Shown here: positions 34,131-42,880 of the stretch, piece by piece
Position numbering within the stretch: position 1 is the stretch's first letter
How the letters are laid out: each line of letters begins with the position of its first letter
Assembly (NCBI GenBank): GCA_045632605.1
Contig: JAZQXA010000064.1
Location: 1-49,031 of the forward strand
DNA length: 49,031 nt
Direction of reading: 5' to 3'
Source: Flemingiibacterium sp045632605
GTDB lineage: Bacteria > Bacillota > Clostridia > Oscillospirales > CAG-272
The notes under the pieces: model-generated
What the model saw: the letters and a program-made list of their open reading frames with translations, nothing else
What the model was told of the DNA's origin: nothing
Database searches by the model: none
Made by a program: the position numbers and the translations under genes

Positions 34131-36083
34131 TTATTCTGCACCTGCACCTGTGTTCATAAGGTGTCTCGAAAGGTCGGTTATTCTGTGCAGTGACGGCTCA
34201 CTGCGTCTGAAGAAATTGTGATATTCGAGCTGGACATCCTTGCGCTCATCCGGGGTCATTCCGGAGAATTTCATCACAGCAAGTCGTGCGCAAACATCCG
34301 CAACTTCTGTATGCAAGAGGAGATTTTCCCAATAACGCTTATGAAGTGCCTCTGTAAAATCACCTGATGCAATTTCAGCGATTAAAGCCTTATATTTTGC
34401 AATATGCTCAATTGCCTTTTCAGCATCCGCACGCTTTTGGTCATCCACAATCACCGGCGGTTCATTGAGTCTGTCGGGCCAATATGCAATAAGCGATGAA
34501 ACGCCGTCAAGATATTCTCTTGCAACATTATATTTCTCGCCAAACTCGGCAAAAAGCTGTTCCTCACAAACAGCGTCAAAGCTGATTCCGCCATCCCAAA
34601 GAGTACGCGCCATTACCGCCATAGGCAGATTCGTCGGGAAGCCCTCTCTCTGAACCTGACAGCTGACAAGTCCCTTGAGTCCGAGCTTCGGGAACGCCTT
34701 TATATCACGGCCTAACACCTTCGAAAGAGCGAAACGTCCCGGGTCACACAGCATGATACTAAACCAGAGATGATAGTCAAAAACAAGATATTCAAGCTCG
34801 GGATTTGTTTTCTGCCAGCCGTCGAGCAGCTTTACAAGCTGACGAAGCTTTCTCGGACGGTCAAGCTTGTTTACAATAAGCGTCGGCTCGTCGCCAAGAT
34901 CGTTCATATCAAGCTCGTCGTAGGAATTTGAATACGGACGGGTTATCGGCGCAAAGAAGTTTAAAAATCTGTCAGGATTCTTAATCCGTTTTTCAAGCGG
35001 CGGCCATATAACTTCGTTGTAGGAGCACATTCCAATCTTGGTTTTGATATCTTTTTCCGTGAGAAGCTCATCAATCTTGTTGAGAAGCTCGACATACCAG
35101 TCCGCCGGACGGAGCTTCGCACAGCTTTCGCACTCACAGAAGTTATTTGAACTATCTGCAAGCCAAACGTCAATATAGTCGATTTCGGGATGCTTCTCAC
35201 AGTGGTCTGCAATGGTACGGCTTACGATATCGACCGCCTTTGGATTTGAATAGCAAAGCTGTGTAGACGCCGGAGTATTTTTGAAGAGCTTACGTTCGCC
35301 TGAAATAAGAGCCAACAGCTCACGTGCTTCAGCCGGAACTTTTTCGGGATCAACCTTAGCCCATCCATCAGAGGGAATACCAAACGATTCACTTGTCCAA
35401 CCGTGACCGACCGAATGATATACTAGTGAGCGTTCTGCAATATCTTCTTCAGCTTTTTTGAGAATAGTATAAGCTTCCTCACGTGTCATTGAATCAACAC
35501 CGAGACTTGCGTTATATACATGTTCATTCCAACGGTTAAGGAAGACAACCGGTGTCATAAACTGCATCTGATAGCCGTTCATTCCAACCTTCGGAATCCA
35601 GTCTATCATATTGTAAATATGCTCATACGAAACCGCGCCTTCAATACAAACAACACGGTAACGGCTACTTGCCGTTTCCGAAACATTAACGGCACAGGTG
35701 TCGAGTATACATTGAGGTATAATCTCTCCATCACTTCCGGGATGAACAAACTTAACCCCCAGCTCACGGAGAAAACGGTACACTGCAATAAGTACACTCC
35801 TGATGTTATCGGCAGTGATTACGCCGACAAAATCTTTAACATCAATATGTATCGCATCATCAAGCTCTGCATCCTCGACCGAGGGTAATTTATCTGCAAA
35901 TTTATCAGACATACCAACCCAGAGAAGATCGGAATTATCGCCATTATAGTCATCATAAAGACGAACATCGACTATAACATCGCTGTCAATAAGTTTAAGA
36001 TATCTACGAAGCTGATCAACGGCAAATTTAACGGTAGGATGTCTTCCTATTCGTGCTAATGTAATCGTGCGGATTTTATTCAT
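34131..36083 (-). CDS. DUF4838 / GH67-N-like protein, tandem copy D (most diverged)
   Basis: 650 residues; 35 of the first 60 match copy A. Motifs kept: GHGWTSESFGIPSDGW, VWLADSSNNFCECESC, SYNEVIW, FAPITRPYS and FDYHLWFSIMLCDPG. The stretch DPGGMSIAE of A-C is DPGRFALSK here, and the C-terminal third has diverged most. The start at 36083 has GGAGG 8 nt upstream. It has its own promoter (36189-36218) and terminator, so it can be controlled apart from copies C-B-A. No signal peptide. Confidence 0.84.
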   Translation of the reverse strand: MNKIRTITLARIGRHPTVKFAVDQLRRYLKLIDSDVIVDVRLYDDYNGDNSDLLWVGMSDKFADKLPSVEDAELDDAIHIDVKDFVGVITADNIRSVLIAVYRFLRELGVKFVHPGSDGEIIPQCILDTCAVNVSETASSRYRVVCIEGAVSYEHIYNMIDWIPKVGMNGYQMQFMTPVVFLNRWNEHVYNASLGVDSMTREEAYTILKKAEEDIAERSLVYHSVGHGWTSESFGIPSDGWAKVDPEKVPAEARELLALISGERKLFKNTPASTQLCYSNPKAVDIVSRTIADHCEKHPEIDYIDVWLADSSNNFCECESCAKLRPADWYVELLNKIDELLTEKDIKTKIGMCSYNEVIWPPLEKRIKNPDRFLNFFAPITRPYSNSYDELDMNDLGDEPTLIVNKLDRPRKLRQLVKLLDGWQKTNPELEYLVFDYHLWFSIMLCDPGRFALSKVLGRDIKAFPKLGLKGLVSCQVQREGFPTNLPMAVMARTLWDGGISFDAVCEEQLFAEFGEKYNVAREYLDGVSSLIAYWPDRLNEPPVIVDDQKRADAEKAIEHIAKYKALIAEIASGDFTEALHKRYWENLLLHTEVADVCARLAVMKFSGMTPDERKDVQLEYHNFFRRSEPSLHRITDLSRHLMNTGAGAE

Positions 36084-36188
36084 AAAATACACCTCCAAAA
36101 GTTTTTCAAAAAAATTCTATCATTCCGTAAAAATAAAGTAAATAGCAAATATGTTTTTTCAGCAGAATTGGTATACTATTCCATCACA

Positions 36189-36218
36189 ATTATAAACTTA
36201 ACAGCACAGTACTGTCAA
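36189..36218 (-). promoter_or_regulatory. Promoter of DUF4838 copy D
   Basis: Minus strand -35 TTGACA (36218-36213), 18-nt spacer, -10 TATAAT (36194-36189). A palindrome ACAGTACTGT (36206-36215) covers the edge of the -35 and spacer and may be an operator. Confidence 0.75.
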
Positions 36219-36292
36219 GAACGGTTTCTCTATTTAAAAGGTAAATTTCTATAATGCAAAAAGCCGTTTGATTTGTAAACAACCTTTGTTTT

Positions 36293-37024
36293 TTATATAA
36301 GCTCCTCAATGTAGCGTACATATTCGGGAGAACCGAGCGCTTCGATTATCTCACGGTGAGTCTTATATTTTTTGAGGTCTTTTCCGGTAACGGTCAGTGA
36401 AACCGTGTAAACCGAGATTCCCGAATTGTGATATGCCGGATTAGGTTCAATATCGTCAATCCGAAGTCCGAGCGCACGGACGGTCGCCGTGAAATCGGGC
36501 AGGTCACGCCGGCTCGAAAGCTCAAGATGTATCTCAAAATGGTCAGAGCGATTCTTGAGAAAAACCTCAAATCTCGGGAAGAATGAAAGACAGCATATAA
36601 GCGCGAAAAATCCGATAACCGTCACGCTGTACATTCCTGCACCGGCGGTAATTCCGATAACGCCGCAGGCCCAGAGTCCAACAGAGGTTGTGAGCCCCTT
36701 AATCTGATTTTTCGAGCTGTAAAGTATAGAATTCGAGCTTATTATTGCCGCGCCGATTACTGCGGCAGTGCTTATAATCGGGAACGAAAGACTATGTGTC
36801 TGAATCAGAAAAGTGTCTGTCAGCATAGAAAAGCATCCCGAAAGTGACACAAGCATAAACGTGCGAAGTCCTGCGGAATGACGCTTGCTCGAACGCTCAC
36901 ATCCGATAAATGCGGCGAGAAGCACCGTCAAAGCAACCCGAAACAGTATCGAGCCGAGCGTAAGTGAAGCTGACCACTCGCCGAGAAGCTTTACTATAGG
37001 GTCGCCGAGTTTAAAAAGTATCAT
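36293..37024 (-). CDS. MgtC/SapB family membrane protein
   Basis: 243 residues: five or so membrane helices in the first 150 (LFRVALTVLLAAFIGCERSSKRHSAGLRTFMLVSLSGC is the MgtC signature), then a cytoplasmic ACT-like domain (DLPDFTATVRALGLRIDDIE...). MgtC proteins of pathogens modulate Mg and ATP synthase; in Clostridia the role is unknown. GGAGG lies 9 nt upstream. It follows the antiporter gene by 18 bp and shares its transcript, suggesting an ion-homeostasis unit. Confidence 0.9.
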   Translation of the reverse strand: MILFKLGDPIVKLLGEWSASLTLGSILFRVALTVLLAAFIGCERSSKRHSAGLRTFMLVSLSGCFSMLTDTFLIQTHSLSFPIISTAAVIGAAIISSNSILYSSKNQIKGLTTSVGLWACGVIGITAGAGMYSVTVIGFFALICCLSFFPRFEVFLKNRSDHFEIHLELSSRRDLPDFTATVRALGLRIDDIEPNPAYHNSGISVYTVSLTVTGKDLKKYKTHREIIEALGSPEYVRYIEELI

Positions 37025-37042
37025 GAATATTTCCTCCGTAAA

Positions 37043-38431
37043 TTATCGTCTGAATTTATCTCTGTAAAGTCCGGGGCGCGAAGCGGAAATCTGCTCCTCT
37101 GCCGCCTCGGTGAATGCCTGCTCCTCCGCACCTATCGGCGGAAGTGTTTGAGCGTTTTCCTCGCGAATTTTTTTAACACGGTCAATAAGCTCTGCGGCAT
37201 CCGGTGGGGGAGGCTCGGGAACGTCATCTGCACCGATTGATTCCGACAGCGAAAGCGAAAGCTTCGCAAGCGGAGGTCCGACAAACTCATAAAGTATGCA
37301 GGCAAAAACCACAACAGTTTCGAGTGCCATACCAATCTCGCCGCCAAGCGAACGTGCACCGAGTCCGGCAAGACCGATTGCAACGCCTGCCTGCGGAATA
37401 AGCGCAAGTCCGAGATATTTCCGAACCACAGGTCCGCGGCGAAAAATTGCACTTCCGACAAAAGCACCGCCGTATTTTGTAATCAAACGAACTGCAAAAT
37501 AAACCAGACCGATTACGATAAGGGGTGTACTTCCGAAAGTACCGCCGCCCGTCAGAGCATCAAAATTAAAATTAAGTCCCGAACGAACAAAATAAATCAG
37601 AAGCAGCGGCGGACTGAAATATGCAAGCTGTAAAAAGAGCTTTCCGTCACCGGTCATGTTTATATAGACCGTACCGATAGCCATACAGCCAAGAAGCGGC
37701 GAAACATCGAGAAGTGCGCAGATTCCGCAGAACGCAAAGAGGACACCAACCGAAATTATCAAACGGTTATCGGTCGAGCGTTTTGTTCCGAGAAATAGCT
37801 TTAACAGTACACCGCAGGCGGCACCGAGTATTACCGCACCAAGATTTTTTAAAATCGGGACAACAACAGCTCCCACGTCAAAGCCTGCCGCTGATGCCGC
37901 AAGCGCCACAGATATTGCAACACTGTAGGCAATAAGACCGATAACATTATCGAACGCCATAACCTGAAGCAAATTATCAACAAATGCGCCTCTCGCGCGA
38001 GTCTGGCGTATAGTCATCATCGTTGAAGCCGGAGCTGTTGCACCGGCGAGTGAAGCAAGAACAATAGAAAACGAAAAATCCATGTCCAAAAGGAAATACA
38101 TAACACCGAACATCGCCGCGCCGACAATAAGAATTTCAACAAGCGTCACACCGGCTGCAGCCGCACCGCAGCGTTTCAGTGCAGACACCTTGAAAAATTC
38201 ACCGACACCGAATGCAATAAACGCAAGAGAAATGTCCGAAACGAACTCCGTTCCTCTTATAATCGGTTCAGGGACAGCATTAAGGCAGGCAGGTCCGAGC
38301 AGGACTCCAACAACGATATATGCTGTAACATTAGGCAGCCGCAAACGTTTTGTTATACGTGTCATGGCGAATCCGCCCATCAACATAAGTGACACTGATA
38401 TAATTATACTTGCCGCTGATATTTCTCCCAT
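37043..38431 (-). CDS. Cation/proton antiporter (CPA2 type)
   Basis: 462 residues with about 12-13 membrane helices from residue 8 to 390, then a Pro/Glu-rich soluble tail of about 70 residues that has no TrkA-N domain. GATAPASTMMTIRQT and the ND-like AFDNVIGLIAYS segment are the antiporter signature (Asp in a discontinuous helix). It exchanges Na+ or K+ for H+ across the cell membrane. AGGAGG lies 5 nt before the ATG. First gene of an operon with mgtC. Confidence 0.9.
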   Translation of the reverse strand: MGEISAASIIISVSLMLMGGFAMTRITKRLRLPNVTAYIVVGVLLGPACLNAVPEPIIRGTEFVSDISLAFIAFGVGEFFKVSALKRCGAAAAGVTLVEILIVGAAMFGVMYFLLDMDFSFSIVLASLAGATAPASTMMTIRQTRARGAFVDNLLQVMAFDNVIGLIAYSVAISVALAASAAGFDVGAVVVPILKNLGAVILGAACGVLLKLFLGTKRSTDNRLIISVGVLFAFCGICALLDVSPLLGCMAIGTVYINMTGDGKLFLQLAYFSPPLLLIYFVRSGLNFNFDALTGGGTFGSTPLIVIGLVYFAVRLITKYGGAFVGSAIFRRGPVVRKYLGLALIPQAGVAIGLAGLGARSLGGEIGMALETVVVFACILYEFVGPPLAKLSLSLSESIGADDVPEPPPPDAAELIDRVKKIREENAQTLPPIGAEEQAFTEAAEEQISASRPGLYRDKFRR

Positions 38432-38497
38432 TATACCCTCCTCTTTCGTTCATTTTTGTAAAGTGAATGTAAAAACAATGTAAAGTACAATAACAAT

Positions 38498-38526
38498 ATT
38501 ATATTCACTAACTCCGTTTTTGTCAA
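38498..38526 (-). promoter_or_regulatory. Consensus promoter of the antiporter-mgtC operon
   Basis: Minus strand -35 TTGACA (38526-38521), 17-nt spacer, -10 TATAAT (38503-38498). Flanked by AGTGAAT (38462-38468) and ATTCACT (38503-38509), a spaced inverted pair. Confidence 0.85.
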
Positions 38527-38589
38527 TAGCTTTTCAAAAATATTATGATTATATCCATATATTTTATTGTAAAAGACCGTTTTACACAG

Positions 38590-38619
38590 AAGAACCGAAG
38601 CCGGTCGGCTTCGGTTCTT
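38590..38619 (-). terminator. Hairpin after the D-2-hydroxyacid dehydrogenase gene
   Basis: Perfect 13-bp stem AAGAACCGAAGCC/GGCTTCGGTTCTT with a 4-nt loop. The minus-strand tail is TCTGTG, so termination may be only partial. Confidence 0.7.
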
Positions 38620-38623
38620 AGAT

Positions 38624-39625
38624 TTATACGGTGAATGCGGCACGGCTTCGGCGTACTTCGTTCTCGCAGTGTCCGCTGTTGTGAAACTCAACAATATTCT
38701 TCACCGTTGTCGCCGCAATTGCATCAAGTGCATCCTCGGTAAGGAATGCCTGATGCGAGGTTATCAGCACATTCGGCATGAATATAAGCCTTGCAAGTAC
38801 ATCGTCATCGACAATATGCCCCGAACGGTCCTCGAAGAAAATATCTGATTCCTCCTCGTAAACGTCAAGGCAGGCACCGCCGACATGACGGGATTTTATG
38901 CCCTCAAGAAGTGCCTGCGAATCAATCAGCGCACCGCGGGAGGTATTTACAATATATGCGCCTTTTTTCATCATAACTATTCGTTCGCTGTCGATAAGGT
39001 GAAATGTGTCATCGGTCAGCGGACAGTGCAGTGAAACAATATCCGATTCCCGAAGCAGACGTTCAAGGGAGGTATATTCAAAATCCGCATCTTTTACCGG
39101 GTATTTATCGTATGCTAAAATCTTCATACCGAATCCGCGGCAGATGTCAATGAATACACGTCCGATACGCCCAGTTCCGATAACGCCGACCGTTTTTCCG
39201 TGAAGGTCAAAGCCGGTGAGCCCGTTCAAGCTGAAATTAAAATCTCTCGTTCTGATATATGCTTTATGTGTGCGGCGAACAAGAGTGAGAATCATAGCCA
39301 TAGCGTGCTCGGCAACGGCATACGGCGAATATGCCGGCACTCTGAAAACGCTCATTTTTCCCTCGGCATGGCGCAGATCTACGTTGTTAAATCCGGCACA
39401 ACGCAATGCTATGCTTCGTATGCCAAGCGAATACAGCTCGTCAATAACCGCCGCATCGGCAGTGTCGTTTACGAATATGCAAACACCGTCACATCCGCGT
39501 GCGAGGTCTGCAGTATCAATATCAAGTTTTGCCTCAAAATATTTGAACTTTACCCCCTGTTCTTCTCCGTAAGCATCAAATGAGGGTTTGTCATACGGCT
39601 TGGTGTCGAAAAATGCGTATTTCAT
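38624..39625 (-). CDS. D-2-hydroxyacid dehydrogenase (D-lactate dehydrogenase type)
   Basis: Reduces a 2-keto acid, probably pyruvate, with NADH. 333 residues. NAD site VIGTGRIGRVFIDI followed by ILAYDKYP; catalytic Arg in NTSRGALID, Glu in the acidic EEE region and His in TSHQAFLTEDAL. The start at 39625 has GGAGG 7 nt upstream; a longer frame start at 39667 lacks one. It shares the short intergenic space with the divergent PfkB-type kinase gene. LdhA is the likeliest name within this large family but the substrate is not certain. Confidence 0.88.
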   Translation of the reverse strand: MKYAFFDTKPYDKPSFDAYGEEQGVKFKYFEAKLDIDTADLARGCDGVCIFVNDTADAAVIDELYSLGIRSIALRCAGFNNVDLRHAEGKMSVFRVPAYSPYAVAEHAMAMILTLVRRTHKAYIRTRDFNFSLNGLTGFDLHGKTVGVIGTGRIGRVFIDICRGFGMKILAYDKYPVKDADFEYTSLERLLRESDIVSLHCPLTDDTFHLIDSERIVMMKKGAYIVNTSRGALIDSQALLEGIKSRHVGGACLDVYEEESDIFFEDRSGHIVDDDVLARLIFMPNVLITSHQAFLTEDALDAIAATTVKNIVEFHNSGHCENEVRRSRAAFTV

Positions 39626-39716
39626 AATCTTCCTCCGAAAATTTGATCCGCCGTAAGTATTCCCCATACGGAAAAGAACAATTCGCCTCTTGACGCATAT
39701 TTGTAGATATTTTCAC

Positions 39717-39745
39717 TTGACGTTTTTTTGAAATTGTGGTAAAAT
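39717..39745 (+). promoter_or_regulatory. Promoter of the PfkB-type kinase gene
   Basis: -35 TTGACG (39717-39722), 17-nt spacer, -10 TAAAAT (39740-39745) with extended TGG; shares AAATTGTGGTA with the glycerate kinase promoter. Confidence 0.78.
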
Positions 39746-39777
39746 TAAATTATACTAACAAATACGGGAGTCCAACA

Positions 39778-40686
39778 ATGACAAAAATCACCACTCTCAC
39801 GCTTAATCCGGCATACGACATACACGCAAACATCGGTACATTTATTCCCCGTCGCGAAAACATCGCCGATTCAGTAAGCCGCGATATAGGCGGAAAAGGT
39901 ATAAATATTTCCCGTGCTCTCAATGAAAACGGAATCCCCAACACCGCTGTTTTAATTCTCGGCAGCGACAATTCAGAGGATTTCAAAAATGCACTTGCGG
40001 CAGAGGGACTCGACTGCAAAACAATTGAGTGTCCAGGGCGTATACGCGAGAACATTACCGTTCATACGTCCGATTCAGAAGAAACACGTCTTTCGTTCAA
40101 AGGCTTTTCATGTGACGTGTCCTTGCTCTTCGAGGTCGAAAAATATATTCCCGATGACGGAATTGTAACCTTCACCGGAAGTCTGCCGGATGGCATATCA
40201 GCGGACGCCGCAGAGGAATTTCTGCTCAGGTTAAAGGATAAGGGAATAAAGCTCGTCATCGATTCAAAATCGGTAACACTCGAAATGCTCCGCCGGATAA
40301 AGCCGTGGCTGATAAAACCCAACGGTGAGGAAATCGAAGCATATTTCGGCGGCAAAATGAGCGAAAATGAGCTTTATGAAAAAGCACTTGAGCTTAACCG
40401 CGGCGGAATCGAAAATGTTATAATATCGCTCGGCGGCGACGGTGCCATACTTGCCTCCGGAGAAAAGCTTTACCGTGCATATGCACCGAAAATCAACGTA
40501 ATTTCAACAATCGGTGCCGGTGACAGCTCAATTGCCGGATTTATTGCGGCTGACAGCACTCCCGAAGCTCGCATGAAAAATGCTGTAGCGTACGGTTCGG
40601 CGGCTTGTCTTCGCGAGGGAACAAATCCACCGCTTGGAGAAGATATCAATTATCTTATCAAGAATGTCACAGTGAAAGCGTTGTAA
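39778..40686 (+). CDS. 1-phosphofructokinase-type kinase (PfkB family)
   Basis: Phosphorylates fructose 1-phosphate, tagatose 6-phosphate or a similar sugar phosphate with ATP. 302 residues. Signatures: TLTLNPAYDIH, GGKGINISRAL, TGSLPDGI and the ATP/anion-hole motif GAGDSSIAGF. The start at 39778 has GGGAG 7 nt upstream; the frame extends further but without an RBS. No fruA PTS or fruR gene is adjacent, so the natural substrate is open. The HPr gene at 1.9 kb shows that a PTS exists in this cell. Confidence 0.9.
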   Translation: MTKITTLTLNPAYDIHANIGTFIPRRENIADSVSRDIGGKGINISRALNENGIPNTAVLILGSDNSEDFKNALAAEGLDCKTIECPGRIRENITVHTSDSEETRLSFKGFSCDVSLLFEVEKYIPDDGIVTFTGSLPDGISADAAEEFLLRLKDKGIKLVIDSKSVTLEMLRRIKPWLIKPNGEEIEAYFGGKMSENELYEKALELNRGGIENVIISLGGDGAILASGEKLYRAYAPKINVISTIGAGDSSIAGFIAADSTPEARMKNAVAYGSAACLREGTNPPLGEDINYLIKNVTVKAL

Positions 40687-40773
40687 TTTTACGAAAAAAG
40701 GACATTTTTCACCGTCCCCGTGACCGATATTAACAACTTTCTAAAACGCATTGTTAATTTTCAAACGCACACT

Positions 40774-40812
40774 GACTTTTTGACATATCACCTATTGACT
40801 TTTGGATATATC
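40774..40812 (+). repeat. Direct repeat operator upstream of the five-gene operon
   Basis: Two 16-bp copies, GACTTTTTGACATATC (40774-40789) and GACTTTTGGATATATC (40797-40812), match at 14 of 16 positions and start 23 bp apart. The second overlaps the -35 of the operon promoter. Confidence 0.7.
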
Positions 40813-40823
40813 TTGTGTATAAT
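40795..40823 (+). promoter_or_regulatory. Promoter of the AKR-Gfo-SDR-SDR-aldolase operon
   Basis: -35 TTGACT (40795-40800), 17-nt spacer, -10 TATAAT (40818-40823), about 90 nt leader. The rest of 40687-40919 holds no gene. Confidence 0.8.
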
Positions 40824-40919
40824 TAAAGTTGGCAGATTATAGCATGATTTGCGTATATTTCTGTTTCAAAGAAAATAAAGAAAAAATCAAATGTCAGAGT
40901 TTTACAGAAAGGAAAAAGC

Positions 40920-41858
40920 ATGCAAACAACCACAATTAAGGGGCTGACTGTTTCGGCACTGTCGCTCGGCACGGTTCAGCTCGGACTTAATTACGGTATC
41001 AGCAACACCGGCGGAAAGCCCTCGCTTGAAACCGCGTTCAACATTCTCGATACCGCAATGAAAAACGGAATCAACACTCTCGACACCGCCGCAGGCTACG
41101 GCGACTCCGAGGAGGTTATCGGAAAATGGCTCAAAACAAAGCCCGAATCCGAGCATCCGTTTATTGTAACAAAGATTTTAAACCTCGATCACTCCTCACT
41201 TAATGCGCTCCGTGCAAGCGCACGTGAAAAGATCGAGCAGTCAAAAAAGCGTCTTGGCATCTCAAAGCTTCCGATGCTTATGCTCCACCGTGCAGACGAT
41301 TATCTTAATGACAAGGATAATATGCGCACAGTATTTAATGAGCTTAAAGCTTCTGGTGACATCGATTTCTCCGGCATCTCCGTATATTCGAATACCGATT
41401 ACGGCGAAATCGCAGAATCGGGAATAGATGCCGTTCAGCTTCCTCTTAACCTTTTCGACTGCGGACAGGTTATAAACGGTGGAATAGAAAAGATTCGCAA
41501 AGCCGGCATGATGATATTCATCCGCAGCGTATATTTGCAGGGACTCGTCTTCCGCGATCCTGACAAGCTCGAGGAGAATATGCAGTTCGCTCGCGAAACA
41601 CTCGTTAAGTTCCGCGGACTTTGCGACAAATATGACCTTTCTCCTGCAGCTCTCGCTATTTCGTATGTTTCAAGTCTAAAAGGCTTTACAAGCCTTGTGC
41701 TCGGATGTGACAACCCCGAGCAGGTAAACTCGAACGCAGAGCTTATCGGACAGACCGTACAGCTCTCGGACGAGCAAATGAATGAAATCCATGAAGCCTT
41801 CAAGGACAGTCCAAGAAAGCTTCTCGATCCAGGCCAGTGGCCGAACGCGCAAAAATAA
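40920..41858 (+). CDS. Aldo/keto reductase
   Basis: NAD(P)H-dependent reductase or dehydrogenase with a TIM-barrel fold. 312 residues. Tetrad: Asp and Tyr in NTLDTAAGYGDSEE, Lys in FIVTKIL, His in LMLHRADD; the C-terminal cofactor strand is LVLGCDNPEQV. Closest by feel to the L-fucose/galactose dehydrogenase-like AKRs, which oxidise a free sugar to a lactone, but this cannot be settled by reading. AAAGGA lies 8 nt before the ATG. First gene of a five-gene unit closed by a terminator at 45.3 kb, so it probably takes the first or second redox step. Confidence 0.9.
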   Translation: MQTTTIKGLTVSALSLGTVQLGLNYGISNTGGKPSLETAFNILDTAMKNGINTLDTAAGYGDSEEVIGKWLKTKPESEHPFIVTKILNLDHSSLNALRASAREKIEQSKKRLGISKLPMLMLHRADDYLNDKDNMRTVFNELKASGDIDFSGISVYSNTDYGEIAESGIDAVQLPLNLFDCGQVINGGIEKIRKAGMMIFIRSVYLQGLVFRDPDKLEENMQFARETLVKFRGLCDKYDLSPAALAISYVSSLKGFTSLVLGCDNPEQVNSNAELIGQTVQLSDEQMNEIHEAFKDSPRKLLDPGQWPNAQK

Positions 41859-41893
41859 AAATTTTAAAAGAAAGAAATCAGGAGGACAAAACA

Positions 41894-42865
41894 ATGAATT
41901 TCCCGCTTAACGACAAACCCATTCGCATCGGTATTCTCGGTATGACCGAGGGTAACGCTCACCCCTTCTCTTGGAGTGCCATGATCAACGGCTATGACAA
42001 GGACGAAATGCACAAGTGGACACACGAGCTTTATCCTACAATTCCGCAGTATCTTGGCAAGCAGCCTGCAGAAACACTCGGTATTCCCGGCGTTCAGGTA
42101 ACTCATGTTTGCTTCACCGGCTACGAGGATCGCGCAATGGCTGAAAACTGTGCTCGCGCTGCGCATATTCCGAATGTTGTAACTGATCCTACCGAGATGA
42201 TCGGTCAGGTTGATGCTATCATCTGTGCTACCGACATCGGTGCAGAGCATGTTGAACGCTGCCGTCCGTTTATCGAAGCAGGTCTGCCGATCTTCATCGA
42301 CAAGCCCCTTACCGATAACGAGGAGGATCTCCGCACTATTGTAAAATGGTACGACGAGGGCGCACATATTCAGTCGTCATCGTCTATGCGCTATATCAAG
42401 TCTTTCGAGCCCTTCTACAAGAACCACTATGAGCTCGGAAAAATTCGCTATATCGTAAGCCCTATGGCTAAATATTGGGAAACCTACGGTATGCACGCAA
42501 TCGAAGGAATGTATCCGCTTCTCGGTGCAGGCTTCGAATGGGTTCAGAACCTCGGTGACCACGACAAGGCAATGGTGCACGTTCACCATAAGAACGGCTG
42601 TGATGTAAGCATTCCTATGGGTTACGGCTTCGCATCCAACGGAATGACCGTTATGGCAGAGTACGGCTCTTGCGTACTCACCGACGGCGACTCCTACTAT
42701 GCATTCAAGAAGCAGCTCGACGTATTCGCACACTATCTGCGTACCGGCGAAAACGATCATCCTTTCTCCGACACAATTGAAATGGCAAAGATCCTCATTG
42801 CAGGACTCAGAAGCCGCGAAGAAGGCGGCCGCCGCGTATATCTCGACGAAATCAAAGAGAGATAA
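41894..42865 (+). CDS. Gfo/Idh/MocA family oxidoreductase
   Basis: 323 residues. N-terminal Rossmann fold (IRIGILGMTEGNAHPFSW), with the family's catalytic-lysine motif in FIDKPLTDN, and C-terminal alpha/beta domain. The glycine motif is GMTEGNAHP rather than the usual GxGxxG. Such proteins oxidise, reduce or epimerise sugars, inositols or their acids with NAD(P). The start at 41894 is fixed by AGGAGG 7 nt upstream; an in-frame start at 41837 lies inside the previous gene and has no RBS. The C-terminal HHKNGCDVSIPMGYGF and SYYAFKKQLDVFAHYLRTGENDHP are typical of the domain. Confidence 0.88.
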   Translation: MNFPLNDKPIRIGILGMTEGNAHPFSWSAMINGYDKDEMHKWTHELYPTIPQYLGKQPAETLGIPGVQVTHVCFTGYEDRAMAENCARAAHIPNVVTDPTEMIGQVDAIICATDIGAEHVERCRPFIEAGLPIFIDKPLTDNEEDLRTIVKWYDEGAHIQSSSSMRYIKSFEPFYKNHYELGKIRYIVSPMAKYWETYGMHAIEGMYPLLGAGFEWVQNLGDHDKAMVHVHHKNGCDVSIPMGYGFASNGMTVMAEYGSCVLTDGDSYYAFKKQLDVFAHYLRTGENDHPFSDTIEMAKILIAGLRSREEGGRRVYLDEIKER

Positions 42866-42880
42866 GACGAGGTATAAAAG

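Noticed and set aside
27978..36083. Tandem DUF4838 genes as an assembly duplication
   Set aside because: Copies differ throughout, have separate promoters and intergenic regions, and show graded divergence.
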